Shown here piece after piece: positions 29,766-42,500 of a stretch of DNA of 64,000 bases. The DNA is from Akebia trifoliata (Eukaryota > Streptophyta > Magnoliopsida > Ranunculales > Lardizabalaceae). Location of the stretch: assembly GCA_017979445.1 (NCBI GenBank), contig CM030714.1:44345220-44409219 (forward strand), in the 5' to 3' direction. Under the pieces are notes generated by a model that did no database searches, was not told the DNA's origin, and saw only the letters and a list, made by a program, of their open reading frames with translations. The first letter of the stretch is position 1, and the number at the start of each line of letters is the position of its first letter. The position numbers and the translations under genes are program-made.

Positions 29766-32700
29766 CACCCGATTGAAGCAATTGTTGACAATTATGATTA
29801 AGCTATATAACATCTTAAACACTAAAAATCTTTAAAAAAAACGAGTTTCTATTGGCATCCCACCTTTTACTTATCCTGAACCATTACTTAAAAGGATCAT
29901 AGCGGAGGGATTTCTTTCAAAGTGGTCCACAAGTGTTGGGTGGTTTTTGAATAATCCATTTGGTAAAATTTTTTTATTTTTTTTTAAATCTTTATGGTCC
30001 CTCATTATAGGTGAGCTTTACAAATTTTATTTATTGTCAAGGTCAATATTATTTTTGTCAGTCTCACCACTTTATTGTCAAGCTCATAATGTTTTATTTT
30101 TGATAATTTTTTAAAAATATCGTACTTGACAATAAAAAGTAGTGAATTTGATGTTGGAAAAATTCACATTTTTTCTTTTTTTGAGATTTTTTTATTAAAA
30201 TATTAGGAAAAATTGGCAAAAAAAATTAGAGATGATGACTTTTTTAGATGATTTCAAATTAAAAGAACAATTCTTGGTCAATTTTCGTCTAAAAATGAAG
30301 AGTTTTTTTAACAATCCTAATTTTTTAACATGTCTTTAAAAAGTTTGAAAATGGCTTATTTATCCTCCTTAAATCTTTTTCCGATGAAATGGAGTCAAAT
30401 ATTTGATTGGAATGTCGAGCATTCAAGAAATGTGGTGAATGAGGGTTGTTGAGGACTGATTAAAAAAGAAAGTTTTATTAAATGAACTTTTAAGATAAAT
30501 CTTAAAACAAACATCTATGATTCTACACACATCCACGTCAGCGATGTGCAAAATGATGTTACTTTCAATGTTACTTCAGCATTTTTTTTTTTTTTTTAAA
30601 ATTAAGTTCTTTAATGTGGTGCACTAAGCACGAACAGCCATGTGTCCTAATGCAATGGCATTTGCTTGGTTCTCTCTTATTTTTCTTGATAATTTTTTAT
30701 TTTTTATTTCATAAAAAGCTGAAAATTAAAGCAAGAAGATAACGTGACTTCTTTGTTTAAAATAACTACAAAAAATATACATAAATCACGTACAATTTTT
30801 TTCTAAAATATTGACCAATTGAGCATCCAATAAAATAGTGGAAGTGATCTAATGAATAGTGCTTCTATTGCCACAACAACTGTCACTCAGAACACCCCAA
30901 TTCATATAACTTCAATCAAGAATTAACACACATCTTCGACTGTTCTAATTAAAAGTTGGTGTGGCAATAAAATGATATGTTTAATTGGGAAAGGAGAGGG
31001 ACTTGCATCTTTTGTATTTTTAAAGAACGAATCAATGCAAATTTAAGGATTTTTTTTTTAGAAAATAGATTTCAGTCAACAGTATCCACCCTTGGTAAAA
31101 TATAGAAATTATGAAATAACATTTTTATAAAAGAAGAGTATTTTGTTGTGGAAAGATATAAAGTCCATTTTAATTTTTATTTTTTGTGTGTCTAAAGTGT
31201 ATATAATATGTGAGGGAATTTTTCTAATATAAAAGAATTAATTAACTCAAATTTCTGACAACGACATCCACCCTTAGCAAAAGGTCGAAGCTCGTTCCTT
31301 CGGTCCTTAAAAGGGTCTCAACGACATTTTACTATCGAGCCCTGACCTTTTGGAAGGTTGAATCGAGGCCGAGACTAGATAGATATTTTTGAAATATCTC
31401 CATAATACACATATTATTATGGAGAAACAGACAATGATCCTTTAAAATGTCTCAATGACATTTTATCATCCAGCGTGACCTTTTTGACGGTTGAATTGAA
31501 CCCTCTTTTTGAAACATCTCCATAATACACATATTATTATGGAGAAATGGACACTAGGATCACATGTTCGACTAAATCTCCAAAATTATGAGTATTTTGT
31601 TACTTATTTATTAATTGTGGAGAGGTTTTTAGGCTTTCCACTCCTCGAGATGTATGTAGCTCTCAAATGATGAGGTCGATCTTGACTTTTCGATATTTTT
31701 CTTTAAATAGTCAAACTTTGACATCCTTCTGCCCCTCTAATGTTTTCTTAGTCGAATGTGAATGAAGAGGTGGAAGAGGTGGAAGAGCTCGGTTTCAGGC
31801 TGTTTTGATAAGATTTTCGTTTTTGAATTCTTCTTCCCAAGGCCTTCTGTCTACTGTCTTCAAACTTTCTCAAAAGTCTTTTGGCCTTCCACACCTCGGG
31901 CAGAAGGTTTCCGTTCACTTCGATTGATGGCCTAAGGTGCCTCTTCTTGCGCCATGACCAACCTTTTTGGTTGATGGTTTTGACTTCCGCCCTTGATCTT
32001 CACCTTTCTCTTCCTGTTGAGTCTTGATTTACTTCCAGCTTGAACTAGGAGCGATTGGAGTTTCTCTTCTGACGACAACTTGACTCCTCTTCCTTGACCG
32101 GTTTTAGGTCAAATGCCTCCCTACATCAAAAGACTTGGCTTTGAACTACATTCTTCTGTCTCCTTGTTTGGTTCGTTAATCCCTTGTCTTCTCTTACTGA
32201 CTTATGACTTCCTCCTTTCTTCTTAGATTGATTTTTTTTTCATCGTTGATGATAAATTATTTGGATCATTTTTTTGTTGAATTTTATTCCACTCTCTCAG
32301 TTTTTTCTTCTTATTGACAATGGTTTGGATCTTCTCCACTATTTCAAGGCTCTTGAATGATAGATGAAGTGAGGGTAAGAAGTAAGGGCCCTGATGTGAG
32401 GTCGGTCAACGTTCCTCCGACTATCTTGTTAGTATAATGTTACAAAAGAATAAACAAACTTATGAATACAAGGAAGATGATGAACAATATATTTGCAGAG
32501 ACATATATTTCTAACTTGTGATCATCTTGCCAAAAAGAGAGAAAAAGATAGAGAAAGATCTCGTTTGAAGAAGATCGAGCCTCCTAAACCACCACTTTGA
32601 AATGATGAATCTCCAGAATCCTAGGATTTTTAATAATAATTACTTCATATTTTCATTAAGATTCAAATAAATTTAAATATAAGAGAAAATAAAATTACTC

Positions 32701-33094
32701 ATTGACCCATTTTCCCACTCCTACACCAACTACTCTAAACTATACACAACTCAACTTCTCCCATGATGCAAGATTATGATCTCAGACACTCAACTTATTT
32801 TAACTATTCTACCATTTACAAGGAATATATTCTATACACCATAAGTACTCTAAACTACGCTACTCCTATCCCTACAATTAGGCACATAACACATTGTTAG
32901 ACAAATTATCCAAAATAATTTCACATTGATCCTACCTCCTCGGCCATATCACTCTCACTCCCTATGAAACTTTTTCACTATTATCTTTAGTATTATAATG
33001 AGAGGAGAGAAGGGTCAGTATTGTTGACGCAAATCAACACTAATTTTTTAAAAGTGGGAGAAATCATATCGTTCTCTCATGCTCTCACTTAGTG
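29766..33094. other. Intergenic, repeat remnants
   Basis: One end of the TTCTATTGGCACCCCA MITE family is at about 29845-29885. A small MITE with ends CTATTGCCACAACAA and TTGGTGTGGCAATA lies near 30862-30982. A tandem duplication is at 31299-31556. The stretch 31600-32640 is less AT-rich and pyrimidine-rich, with no frame or motif I recognise; it may be an old transposon. Confidence 0.45.
31299..31556. repeat. Two-copy tandem repeat with a palindrome in each unit
   Basis: Units of about 125 bp run from GGTCCTTAAAAGGGTCTCAA and GATCCTTTAAAATGTCTCAA to TATTATGGAGAAA. Each contains CTCCATAATA ... TATTATGGAG, a 10-bp inverted repeat with a 7-base loop. An older partial relative is near 31075-31110. 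Confidence 0.65.
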
Positions 33095-33291
33095 TGTTTG
33101 ATAACACTTCTAAAGTCTGAATGAAGGTGATCCACCTTTAAAATACAGAAGTTTTATTTCTGTTTGTTTTGTTCTAAATTTTAGACTTTAGAATCGAAAT
33201 TTAGAAATTTTGAACCAATAATAGGAAGACGTTGGATGAAGCATCTGAAGTCTGATTTCTAATTTTCAGACTTCGGAAGTGTTACCAAACA
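33095..33291. mobile_element. 197-bp MITE with 26-bp inverted ends
   Basis: Ends TGTTTGATAACACTTCTAAA and (reversed) TGTTTGGTAACACTTCCGAA, both continuing GTCTGA, agree at 23 of 26 positions. No 8-bp target duplication is evident, so the superfamily is uncertain. Confidence 0.75.
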
Positions 33292-33828
33292 TAGAATTTC
33301 ATGTTAAGAGCCTTGAGCATTTTTCTTTGTTGGTTAAAAAAAAAAAAAAAAAACATCTACTATTCACTTAAAGCTTGACAGAGATTAAGCAAACATGAAG
33401 AATATATAATTAAAATGGAATGTTTTTTTTTTTTTTTTTTCTTTTTTAGCTCACCCAAGTATATTTCATGTAAGAAAATCATAAGAGTAGCCTTAAAAAA
33501 CACAGTTGCTGCTTGATAAAAAGCTGTTAAGCTAAGCATAATATATAGCATTAAGATCCCAATCCTTCACATCTGCAAAGAAAATGTTGTAAATTTTGAA
33601 AAGAGATAACCCACCAACAAGTAACCTATATAAATTAAGCCTACAAGTTCCAACACTATAACACAATCAGAGTATCACAAAATACTTTGAAAACAATTCC
33701 CAACAAACTCTCCACAGCTAGCACGAGCATAATCTAATATGCATGGAAGAGAAGAATGAATTGTTTTTCGTTTTATGAGTTCAGGAAACTTAAAAAGATA
33801 TAAGAAAACTGCCTCCAAGGAAGGCCTT

Positions 33829-36800
33829 CTATATAGTTGTATCCACAGGATAGGAACCAAGGACACGAAGAAAGCTTGCAAATTCCTACACAGAACGGAG
33901 AAAGGTGTCATGACCAGAAAAAAACACAATCGGAAAGCTATAGTAACCCTCTTTTACTAATGCCACACCAATTCCTATGTAGATCACCAGAGAATCTCAC
34001 ATGATTGGTGTGGCGTTAGTAGCACTCATTTTTCATACTAAGTAAATAAGAAAGGTGTTATGATCATTTGGAGCAGATTATTAGGCAAATGGCATACTTA
34101 AAAATATTTACTTTCAAGGAATGGTACCGATCGAAGTTTGCATAGGTGAGAAATAGGTTTGCAAAAGTAAAGAAGGAAACCTAAGGATAATGGTGGAATT
34201 AGAGCATTCAACAAAGAGTTAATGAAGGAGAAAAATGGAGAGAATGAGAGGAATATCCACATGGGTTATATTAAGTTAGAAAGCCCAAGTAAGTAGAGAG
34301 TTAATTTGGTGGGCATTGTTAAAGAAATGAATCCCAAGAGACTCTATCAACATAATTAAAGATATGTTCAAGACAGTTGTGACTAGTGCAGATCAAATTG
34401 TTTGAAAACAAAAAAAATTCTTAGTTACAACTAGTTTACTTATTAGGGATCAGCTTTGAGTCCACATGGTGGCATGAGATGATGAGACTACAGAGGTAAT
34501 TACCGCAAAACTAGAATATACACCACTTTGCATCCATGGGATTCAGAGTAAGTAGGACCAAGACGGCGTACATGTAGTGCAACTTTGGTAATGGCATATA
34601 GAGAGGAACCCAATTTTTTTGGATAAGGCTTTGATGACAACGCAATCATTTTAGTGTCTTGTTAGATAAGGATTTTGATGTGATCATGGAACAAAAACAC
34701 AATAAGAAAGTTATACGTAAGCATATGCCATGTAAACGAAAGCACAGACCTGCAAATGTTCCAAAACGTTTTGCGCACGAACTTCTGCCATGGATGCTTC
34801 AAAATCGATATAGAAAATGGATTCAAAAAGCCTGCCATCAGAAATTAGTCACTTAAAGGACATAGAAGAATCTCGTCTTAATCAGAAAGCTGTATATTCT
34901 AAAATTCAGGAAGAACCGTTTTCTTAACAAATGTAAAAGTACAAGCATAATATTTTATATTTGAATAATTGAAAGTTTTGCAGTAAGCAACAATTAATGT
35001 TTAGTTCAACTCCAATGTTATAAATTCTATGATACTGACTTGAAACTCCCGTTGTTATCATCAACAATCCTCGACATATGCTGCTTTGTCTGAGGCCGGC
35101 ATTCTATCTAGGCTTGCATACAAAGAAGAAATTAGTGTCTGAAGCTTTCAGTCAAAAAGGATAAAATAATTAAACTAAACTGTACTTAGGAGTTACCTTA
35201 GTCAAATTAATGTCCCTTAGAGCAAAGATAGACAGCGCTCTGCAGAGTACCCCAGGGCCTTCTACCAGAGTGAAGACAATGCTTGTCTAGAAAGAAATAC
35301 AAGTTCTTCTCTGATTCTTTGACTATAAATATAAATGAACAAACTTAGAAGAAAAAATAACCCTTACTTTGAAAGGCCTGTCAGTTCTTGGAATTATTGG
35401 TTCCCTTGCAAGTATTAGAAAGCGGGTAATATTGTTGGAGTCATCCTGACCGGTATATTATGTGTAAGTAAAGCAAGCAAAGTAGAACTATTTATGTGAA
35501 TAATGAAAACTAAGTTCGTGATTCTTCATCTATGTGATGAGGAGACTTCAATCTGTGTGAAAAAAAAAAAAGGTGACGTCCAAGAGATGTTACCAATATA
35601 CGTGCAAGTGTACAACACATGCCCACACTTCTCATAAATCTTCTTTGTTGTGTTATAGAATTAGCCATTTATTATATTCTCTGCATATGATTTGACAACA
35701 TATTTTTCATAATCATATACTAGCATACACTTAGCAGACCCCAAATCTTTGGGACAAGGTTTCGATCAATGATGATGATATATTAGCATATAATAATATG
35801 GGTTAGTGCGGCTAGGCATCGTGGATTGCGTCCATTGCTTATTTATTCATTAATCAAAACATGTAATGTGCAGGGGAGAGATTGTAGGATGAACCATATT
35901 CCAAAAGTCGTACAATCAAGTAATGTTAACCCTCTGAGAAAGAATGAAAACTTGGATGGCTATAAAAAAATGCGATCAGGAAATAAGTCCATAAATAAGT
36001 GAAGCCCATTGAATCACGCTTGTATATTGATGAATCAGTGAGGCATAAAGATGGTGCCCAGCACCCCAACCTCCGTTATGCCAACACCACTGTGGTATAA
36101 ATATTTGGATAAAAAAGAAGATATGAGGTATCCCATCAAATGAACAATCTGCATTTGAATCACTGAGAAATATGTAGGTCTATGGTGTCTATATCAACCA
36201 AAGTCTATGTTGCTAGCACCAGCATACATTTGTCAAAAATATATATGAAGAAATTAATGGACTCGAGAGAGCCAAAAGAAGGAAAAATGAAAAAGAAAAA
36301 AAACAACCACCTGGATTCTTTCTGCAAGTATGTTTAGTCCATATGATAATGCAGCTCGAGCACTTGCAATGGCTCCAGTATCCCTTAGTTTGTTAGAGGC
36401 TATAAACTGGTCCATAGTTTTCCAGAGTTAAAGTAAGAATATTCTCTAGTGAGGATTCGGTATAACGAAAAAAGGTAAAGAAGAGATGTCTAAAGATCAC
36501 CTGAGCAGCCCCAGTGGTATCATCCATACTTTCTTTGACAACACCTAACTTGCTTAGAGTGAGCTCACATTGTGCAAGTGCCTGCAAGCAAGCACTTTTC
36601 AACTTGTAAGACAACAATTTAAAATTTTGAGGACTAGAAACTTCAAATTTAAGAACTTGTACCCCAAGGTCTGTTCAAACAAATGGAAAGTGAAGGCATT
36701 CATGCCTCACTATCCAATGGCAGGCTCAGGCTGTAACCCCAATGTTAACCAACCAACTACTCCAAAAGACCAATCTGTTGGAGAGGGAGAACTATGAATA

Positions 36801-39498
36801 TAAGAAGGTCACGGGGCCTAACTAGGGTATGCCACATACTAGAGTGGAGGAAAATATACAACTCAACAATGTGAACAGAACTGGTCCTGTTCATAGCTCA
36901 CCCAATTGTGCCAGGTGTCCTATTTCAAGAGAGAGAGAGGGAGGAGGGGACAAAGAACTTGCCTGGGGATGGCTTAAAACACGCTTCAGATCCTCCTTTC
37001 TTACACCTGGTAGTCCTAGAAGGCAGTGATCAACTGCCAACTTTACCTCACCCACAATGTGCAGACTATGATGAAAGAGTAAATCATAATTTTGAAGGAT
37101 ACTTCCTTCTAAGGAATTCTCAATGGGAAGAACTGCTTTATCGGCCAGGCACAATTCGACAGCCTGGAAAAAAAGAAATCAACAATATAAAGGTAGCAAA
37201 TATGGGTATATTTATATAATTACAAACTATATATAATAACACCTAATTGAACCTTGAATGCAGCTTCAAACTTATCGCAAGGAACAGCCTCACACTGAGG
37301 AAATGCTTTGAGGGCGGCTACCTCACTGTATGCGCCCGGTATCCCCTGAATTATTGATTAAAGAACTATAAGAATAAAAACCAAGAAATATATCATATAG
37401 GTTCATGAACTGATAAGAAGCATTATACCTGATATGCTACACGAATATTTGAACTGTCGCTAGGAAAAACAGAAACATTAGTTGCAGATAATGGTCCTGC
37501 AATTCATGATAACAGGTATATCTGTTAGAATCCATGATTTAGTGTTGTTAAATCACAAGAAGTGAAACTGAATCTACATCTCGGGACAACTCAAGCTAGA
37601 CCATGGATGCACCCCAATCTTTAACCTTGAGGAGTACTTTTTTTTTTTTTTTTCAATCATCTTCCACCTGAACTTGTTCATAAAAGTTTTTGGAATTTTC
37701 AATGAGTTGTCTCCAAGAAACATGAACAATAATCAAATACACGCAGTTACACACAACAAGCCGCCCATTGATTGAAGATTTGTAAACCAGAACCATCTAC
37801 AATGTCTTTCAAGTGATGATCCTCTAAAAGGATTGGTAGAGATAATGGAGATAAATTACTTAGCCCAAACTAAAATCTTTCTCCATAGAGCAGGTAACCA
37901 AAAGTTCCATGCCACAAACAACCAAAATTTTCTTAATGTTTTAAATTATATTTACTAGTTTCCTAATTAGTAAGAGTCATAACATTAAGAAAATTTTCAT
38001 TATTACCTCACAAGACGTAGCTTTATTCAAATAATACAATAATAAAAGAGGGGTTGAGTGGTTTTTCAGAATAATCAACAGATTTCCAAGGTTATAAAGT
38101 GCAATATTGACCAAGATCTCTGTCCAAGTAAAAAATTGAAGTAAATTCAAAATTTTGGTGAAGTGTTGAAATATAATATAAAATCATAAATGACTAATAT
38201 GTCAAAATTAATACCCTTCAGTAATAGAAATAAAATCTCATCTCTTTCTCTATGTAGTCTCAAAAGATAAGAAAATATTAATTGTGCATTATTACCGGAT
38301 AGGTGCCCTTTATAATCTCTCCTTAGTAGTTTCCAGTAGTGGGCACAAATTTGTTACAATTTTATTTTGGTGATGCTTGAAATCAAAATCTTCCCAATTT
38401 TAGAAAATTTAAAGGAATTTAAAATCATGCTTACAGCAGACTTGTTTGCACTTTGCATATAAACCACTTTTGTCACCAGCAAGAAGATTATGAATGTGAT
38501 GATCATAGCATATTGCTTCCAAAAAAAGGGAATAGCTCATGTTTGCACATAGAAAAGCACCAAATGAGCCTTTATTGTCACCAACAAGAAGATTATGAAC
38601 AGAGTTGATCATACCATATTACTTCAACCAAAAAAGGAGCGACCAACTCCTGCTTTGCTATGCCTTCTCATTGAAGAAGTGGGGAAAAGTGTATAGTAGG
38701 AAGAAAACCAAATCCCGTAAACTATATTTGAAATTATTAACGAAACTAACTTCAGTACAACATTAATTAAAAGTCTAAAATTGAGTTAACTTCAGCTATG
38801 TTCTATGTGCATCCTAATCTGGCATCATCATCATTATAGCCTTGTCCCAAAAATTTGGAGTCAATTGCATGAATCATGTTCCTCCATTCAATGCATGGCC
38901 TTTAACCAACAACGCATAATTACTTACATAAGGTTCTACACGTGTAAGAGGAATAATAAAAAGGACATGAATTGAGGTAGGGCGAGAGGATATGAGAACA
39001 CATATAAATTAATTGAAGGTGGATTTAAATAGAAATGAGTGGAGAAATGTGATTTTCCAGCTAACCAGAAATTTTTGGGATGAGGTTTCGAATTTTGATG
39101 ATAAGAGCCATGTCCCAAAATTTTGGGGTTGAAAAATGAGGTATCTAAAACTGGTAATAATACATAAACGACAAAATCAACATTCGATAGAATTAGCTTT
39201 GTAAATCTACTAATACATAAGAGGCAAAATTGACAATCAATAAAATTATAAAAATATATATAAACCACGACACGGTTTGTGATCTGTGGAAACTGACTCG
39301 TTTACTGATGTAAATAATTAGTATTGAAGATTAAAAAAGTTATGGTAGCCATCATATATTTCCAAATTTTTAGTTTCAAATTCACAATCAATTTCAAACT
39401 TCAATCCCCTACATCAACAATAATATTTTAGCAGGAAATAAATATCTTATGTATGAATAATTAAAAGTTCCTGTATTACAAAAGTTTTATATTTATTG

Positions 39499-39537
<39 letters not shown>

Positions 39538-42500
39538 TAAATTTATATTTTAATAATTTTCTTTGCATAATACTATTACTATAAAATTCATTTATAAATC
39601 AAATCAAGTCAATAACTTTCTTTGTATAAATTATTTTTTTTATTTGATTTTATTTCTAAATTATCCAATTATGTTGCATGTGAGCAACAACAAAGAAATA
39701 AAAGAAGAGAAGAAAAGAAAAAAAAAAAAAAGAGAAAAATGCCACGCAACAAACAACCAATAAGGAATCCTTAGTGCCTCAATCGTAAGCATCGGTTAGG
39801 CAACTATAAAATTATATTTACTAGTTTCACAGTTGGTAAGACAAACAATAAGTAAAACTTCAGTTTTGCTTACAAAATTAAGATATCTTTATTCAAATAA
39901 GATAATAGTAAAAGAGGAATTGAGTGGTTTTTCATAACCATCAATAGATTTCCAAGGTTTTAAAGTGCAATATTGACCTAGATATTGGTCCAAGCCAAAA
40001 TTGAAGGAAATTCAAAACTTTGAAAAAAAATAAAAAATCAAATGTTGGGTAAAGATTTGGAAAACAGAAACTTAAATAACAAGTATGTCCTAATAGAGAT
40101 TTTTAAAAGTCATCAACAATAAATCTTGTTTCATGCGATGAGTGGGACCCACTTTTAGATGGGTTAGAGATCCAACTCATTAGTCTATGGGTTCATTTTA
40201 ATTTTATATAGTTTGGTTTCGATATCTTTGTTTTTGGTTGATTTTTAAATCTCTTATTTGATAGAAAGGCTTAGTTGGTAATTTCTTGTGTTTGTTGTTT
40301 TGTGTTATATCTTTAGTTCCATATGGAACAAATAAAAGATGCTCATGCGGTTTATATAAGATTGCTCTTCTCTCCTATGGGTAAGTTGTAGTACTCGTAG
40401 AACCATTGTAGCCACACACATGTGTGCAAGTAGACCACACCAAACCAAATCGGGTCATGCTTGAGTCATGGGACACAGCACGAGCTGTGGTATCATGGTC
40501 ATATACTGAGAGTCTTGATCCCCATGTGTCAATGTAAATACGTGTGTCGAGTCCTTGTATATATTCTTTTGTATGAGTCCTTTGTAAATTGGCGAAGTTG
40601 TTGGGCTTTGAATGGATAATGGCCACAACAAAGCCTAGTATGAAGATTTGATGTTTCCTTCTGGTGAGGGGTAAAAGACTTAGCATACACTTTGAATGAG
40701 GGGCGTTGATACTGTGCCAAAGCCGAATCTTCACCAAGCACGTGACGAGTTTACATCCAAGCCAACGTGCCAACAACAAGTCCCAAGAGTATGAGTCTCC
40801 TCATATTGAGTCTTTGTACTCCATGTTGTCATGCTTTATCGAGATAATCAAATCTACTTCAAGGAAGTTTGACTTCCAAAGAAAGTACATTAAATTTTCC
40901 ATGATTTATTTTTAATTGCAACAATACACATTGTTGGAAACAATACAAATTAATGTCCTTTAGTAATAGAAATAAAATATCATCTCTTTCTTTCTTTATA
41001 TTCTCCCAAAAGATAAGAAAATCTTCATTATGCCTTTCATTAATGAATAGGTATCCTTGATATTCTCTCTTTACTAGTTTTGAGGAGTGGACACAAAATT
41101 TAAGAATTTGTTACATTTTTATTTTTGGTGATGCCTGAAAGCGAAATCTTCCCAATTTTAGAAAAATTTCAAGGAATTTAAAATCATGCTTAGCACACAA
41201 TTGTTTGCACTTTGCATATCCCTAGAAGAAAAGAATAGCTCATGTTTGCACATAGAGAAACAACAATAAGCCATTATTGTCGCCAGCAAGAAGATTATGA
41301 ATGGTGATGATCATACCAAATTGCTTCTAATAGGATCTTAGATCCTATAGACAAATTTGATCGACTTCAAGGAGGATCTTCCTCCAAATTAATTAATTTA
41401 TTTTTATTGATTGCTTGCCAAAAACTTATTACATCCTCCAATAGATATAAAGGAAGGATTTTGACTCCAACGTACAAATATTAGACTCCTAATTTAATAA
41501 GACTTCCTAAATTAGTAAAATAGAAAGAATCCTAAAATAATAAAATACCTAATTGGCATCTAGACTTTTAAACTACTAAATAACATAGCCTAAAATAACG
41601 GATCCTAACATCCATGCCCCTGTCAAAACGACTTGTCTTCAAGTCGAAATTTTTTCAAAAGCAACTTCGTCCTTTAACATGTCTGCATCGGTCTCCAAAA
41701 GGAGTAGTTGAGGTTTTTTGAAACGATATCCCAATTTGAAAAGTTCGTCGCAATTGAAACAAAGACCTTTCGATCGCCGCTCCGCTTGCTCTATCAGAGA
41801 AAGTCGATTAATAAGAGGAAGCCCGAAAGGTGCCTTTGGCTCAAAAGGTGTTGCATAGCACAATGAAAAATCTTGGGTTATCTTAATCGTTTATTTTTGG
41901 CAAATAGCCAAGTCGAATGCTTCGGTTAGTGAACAAGGCCTAAATAACTGAACTCCAGTACGTATGTCGTCACGTAAGCCCGAGACAAAACAACTAATTA
42001 AAAATGATTTTAGTAAATCAGTAACCTGATTCGCAAGCTTTTCAAATAGGCCTTGAAATTCACAAACAGTATCAGTTTGTTTGAGTTTAGATAACGCCAC
42101 ACCTGGATCCGCAAACTCCCGAGAACCAAACCAAGAACATAGGGCCCGAGTGAATTGGGTGCATGACATTAACCCAATTGAACGAGTCATCCAACGATAC
42201 TATGCTATAGTGTCTCCGGTTAGGTGAATTGAGGCCAAGGAAACCTTCTATTCATTGGGCAAGCCGTTCAATTGTTGATATTGTTCAACTCGAAAAATCT
42301 AGTCTTCCGAATCATCTCTGTCAAATCTTGGAAAATTGATACGAATCGAACGATCTTGTATTGTTATGCTGCCTTGTTGATTTTGTACTCTTTGTTGTAC
42401 ATTAGCAGGAGCATTTAACGCTTCTCAAACTGGCGGTAGATCTGCAACCAAACGCTCCAAGGTTGCTTGAATTATTTGCATCCCTTCTTTCAACTCGTGA

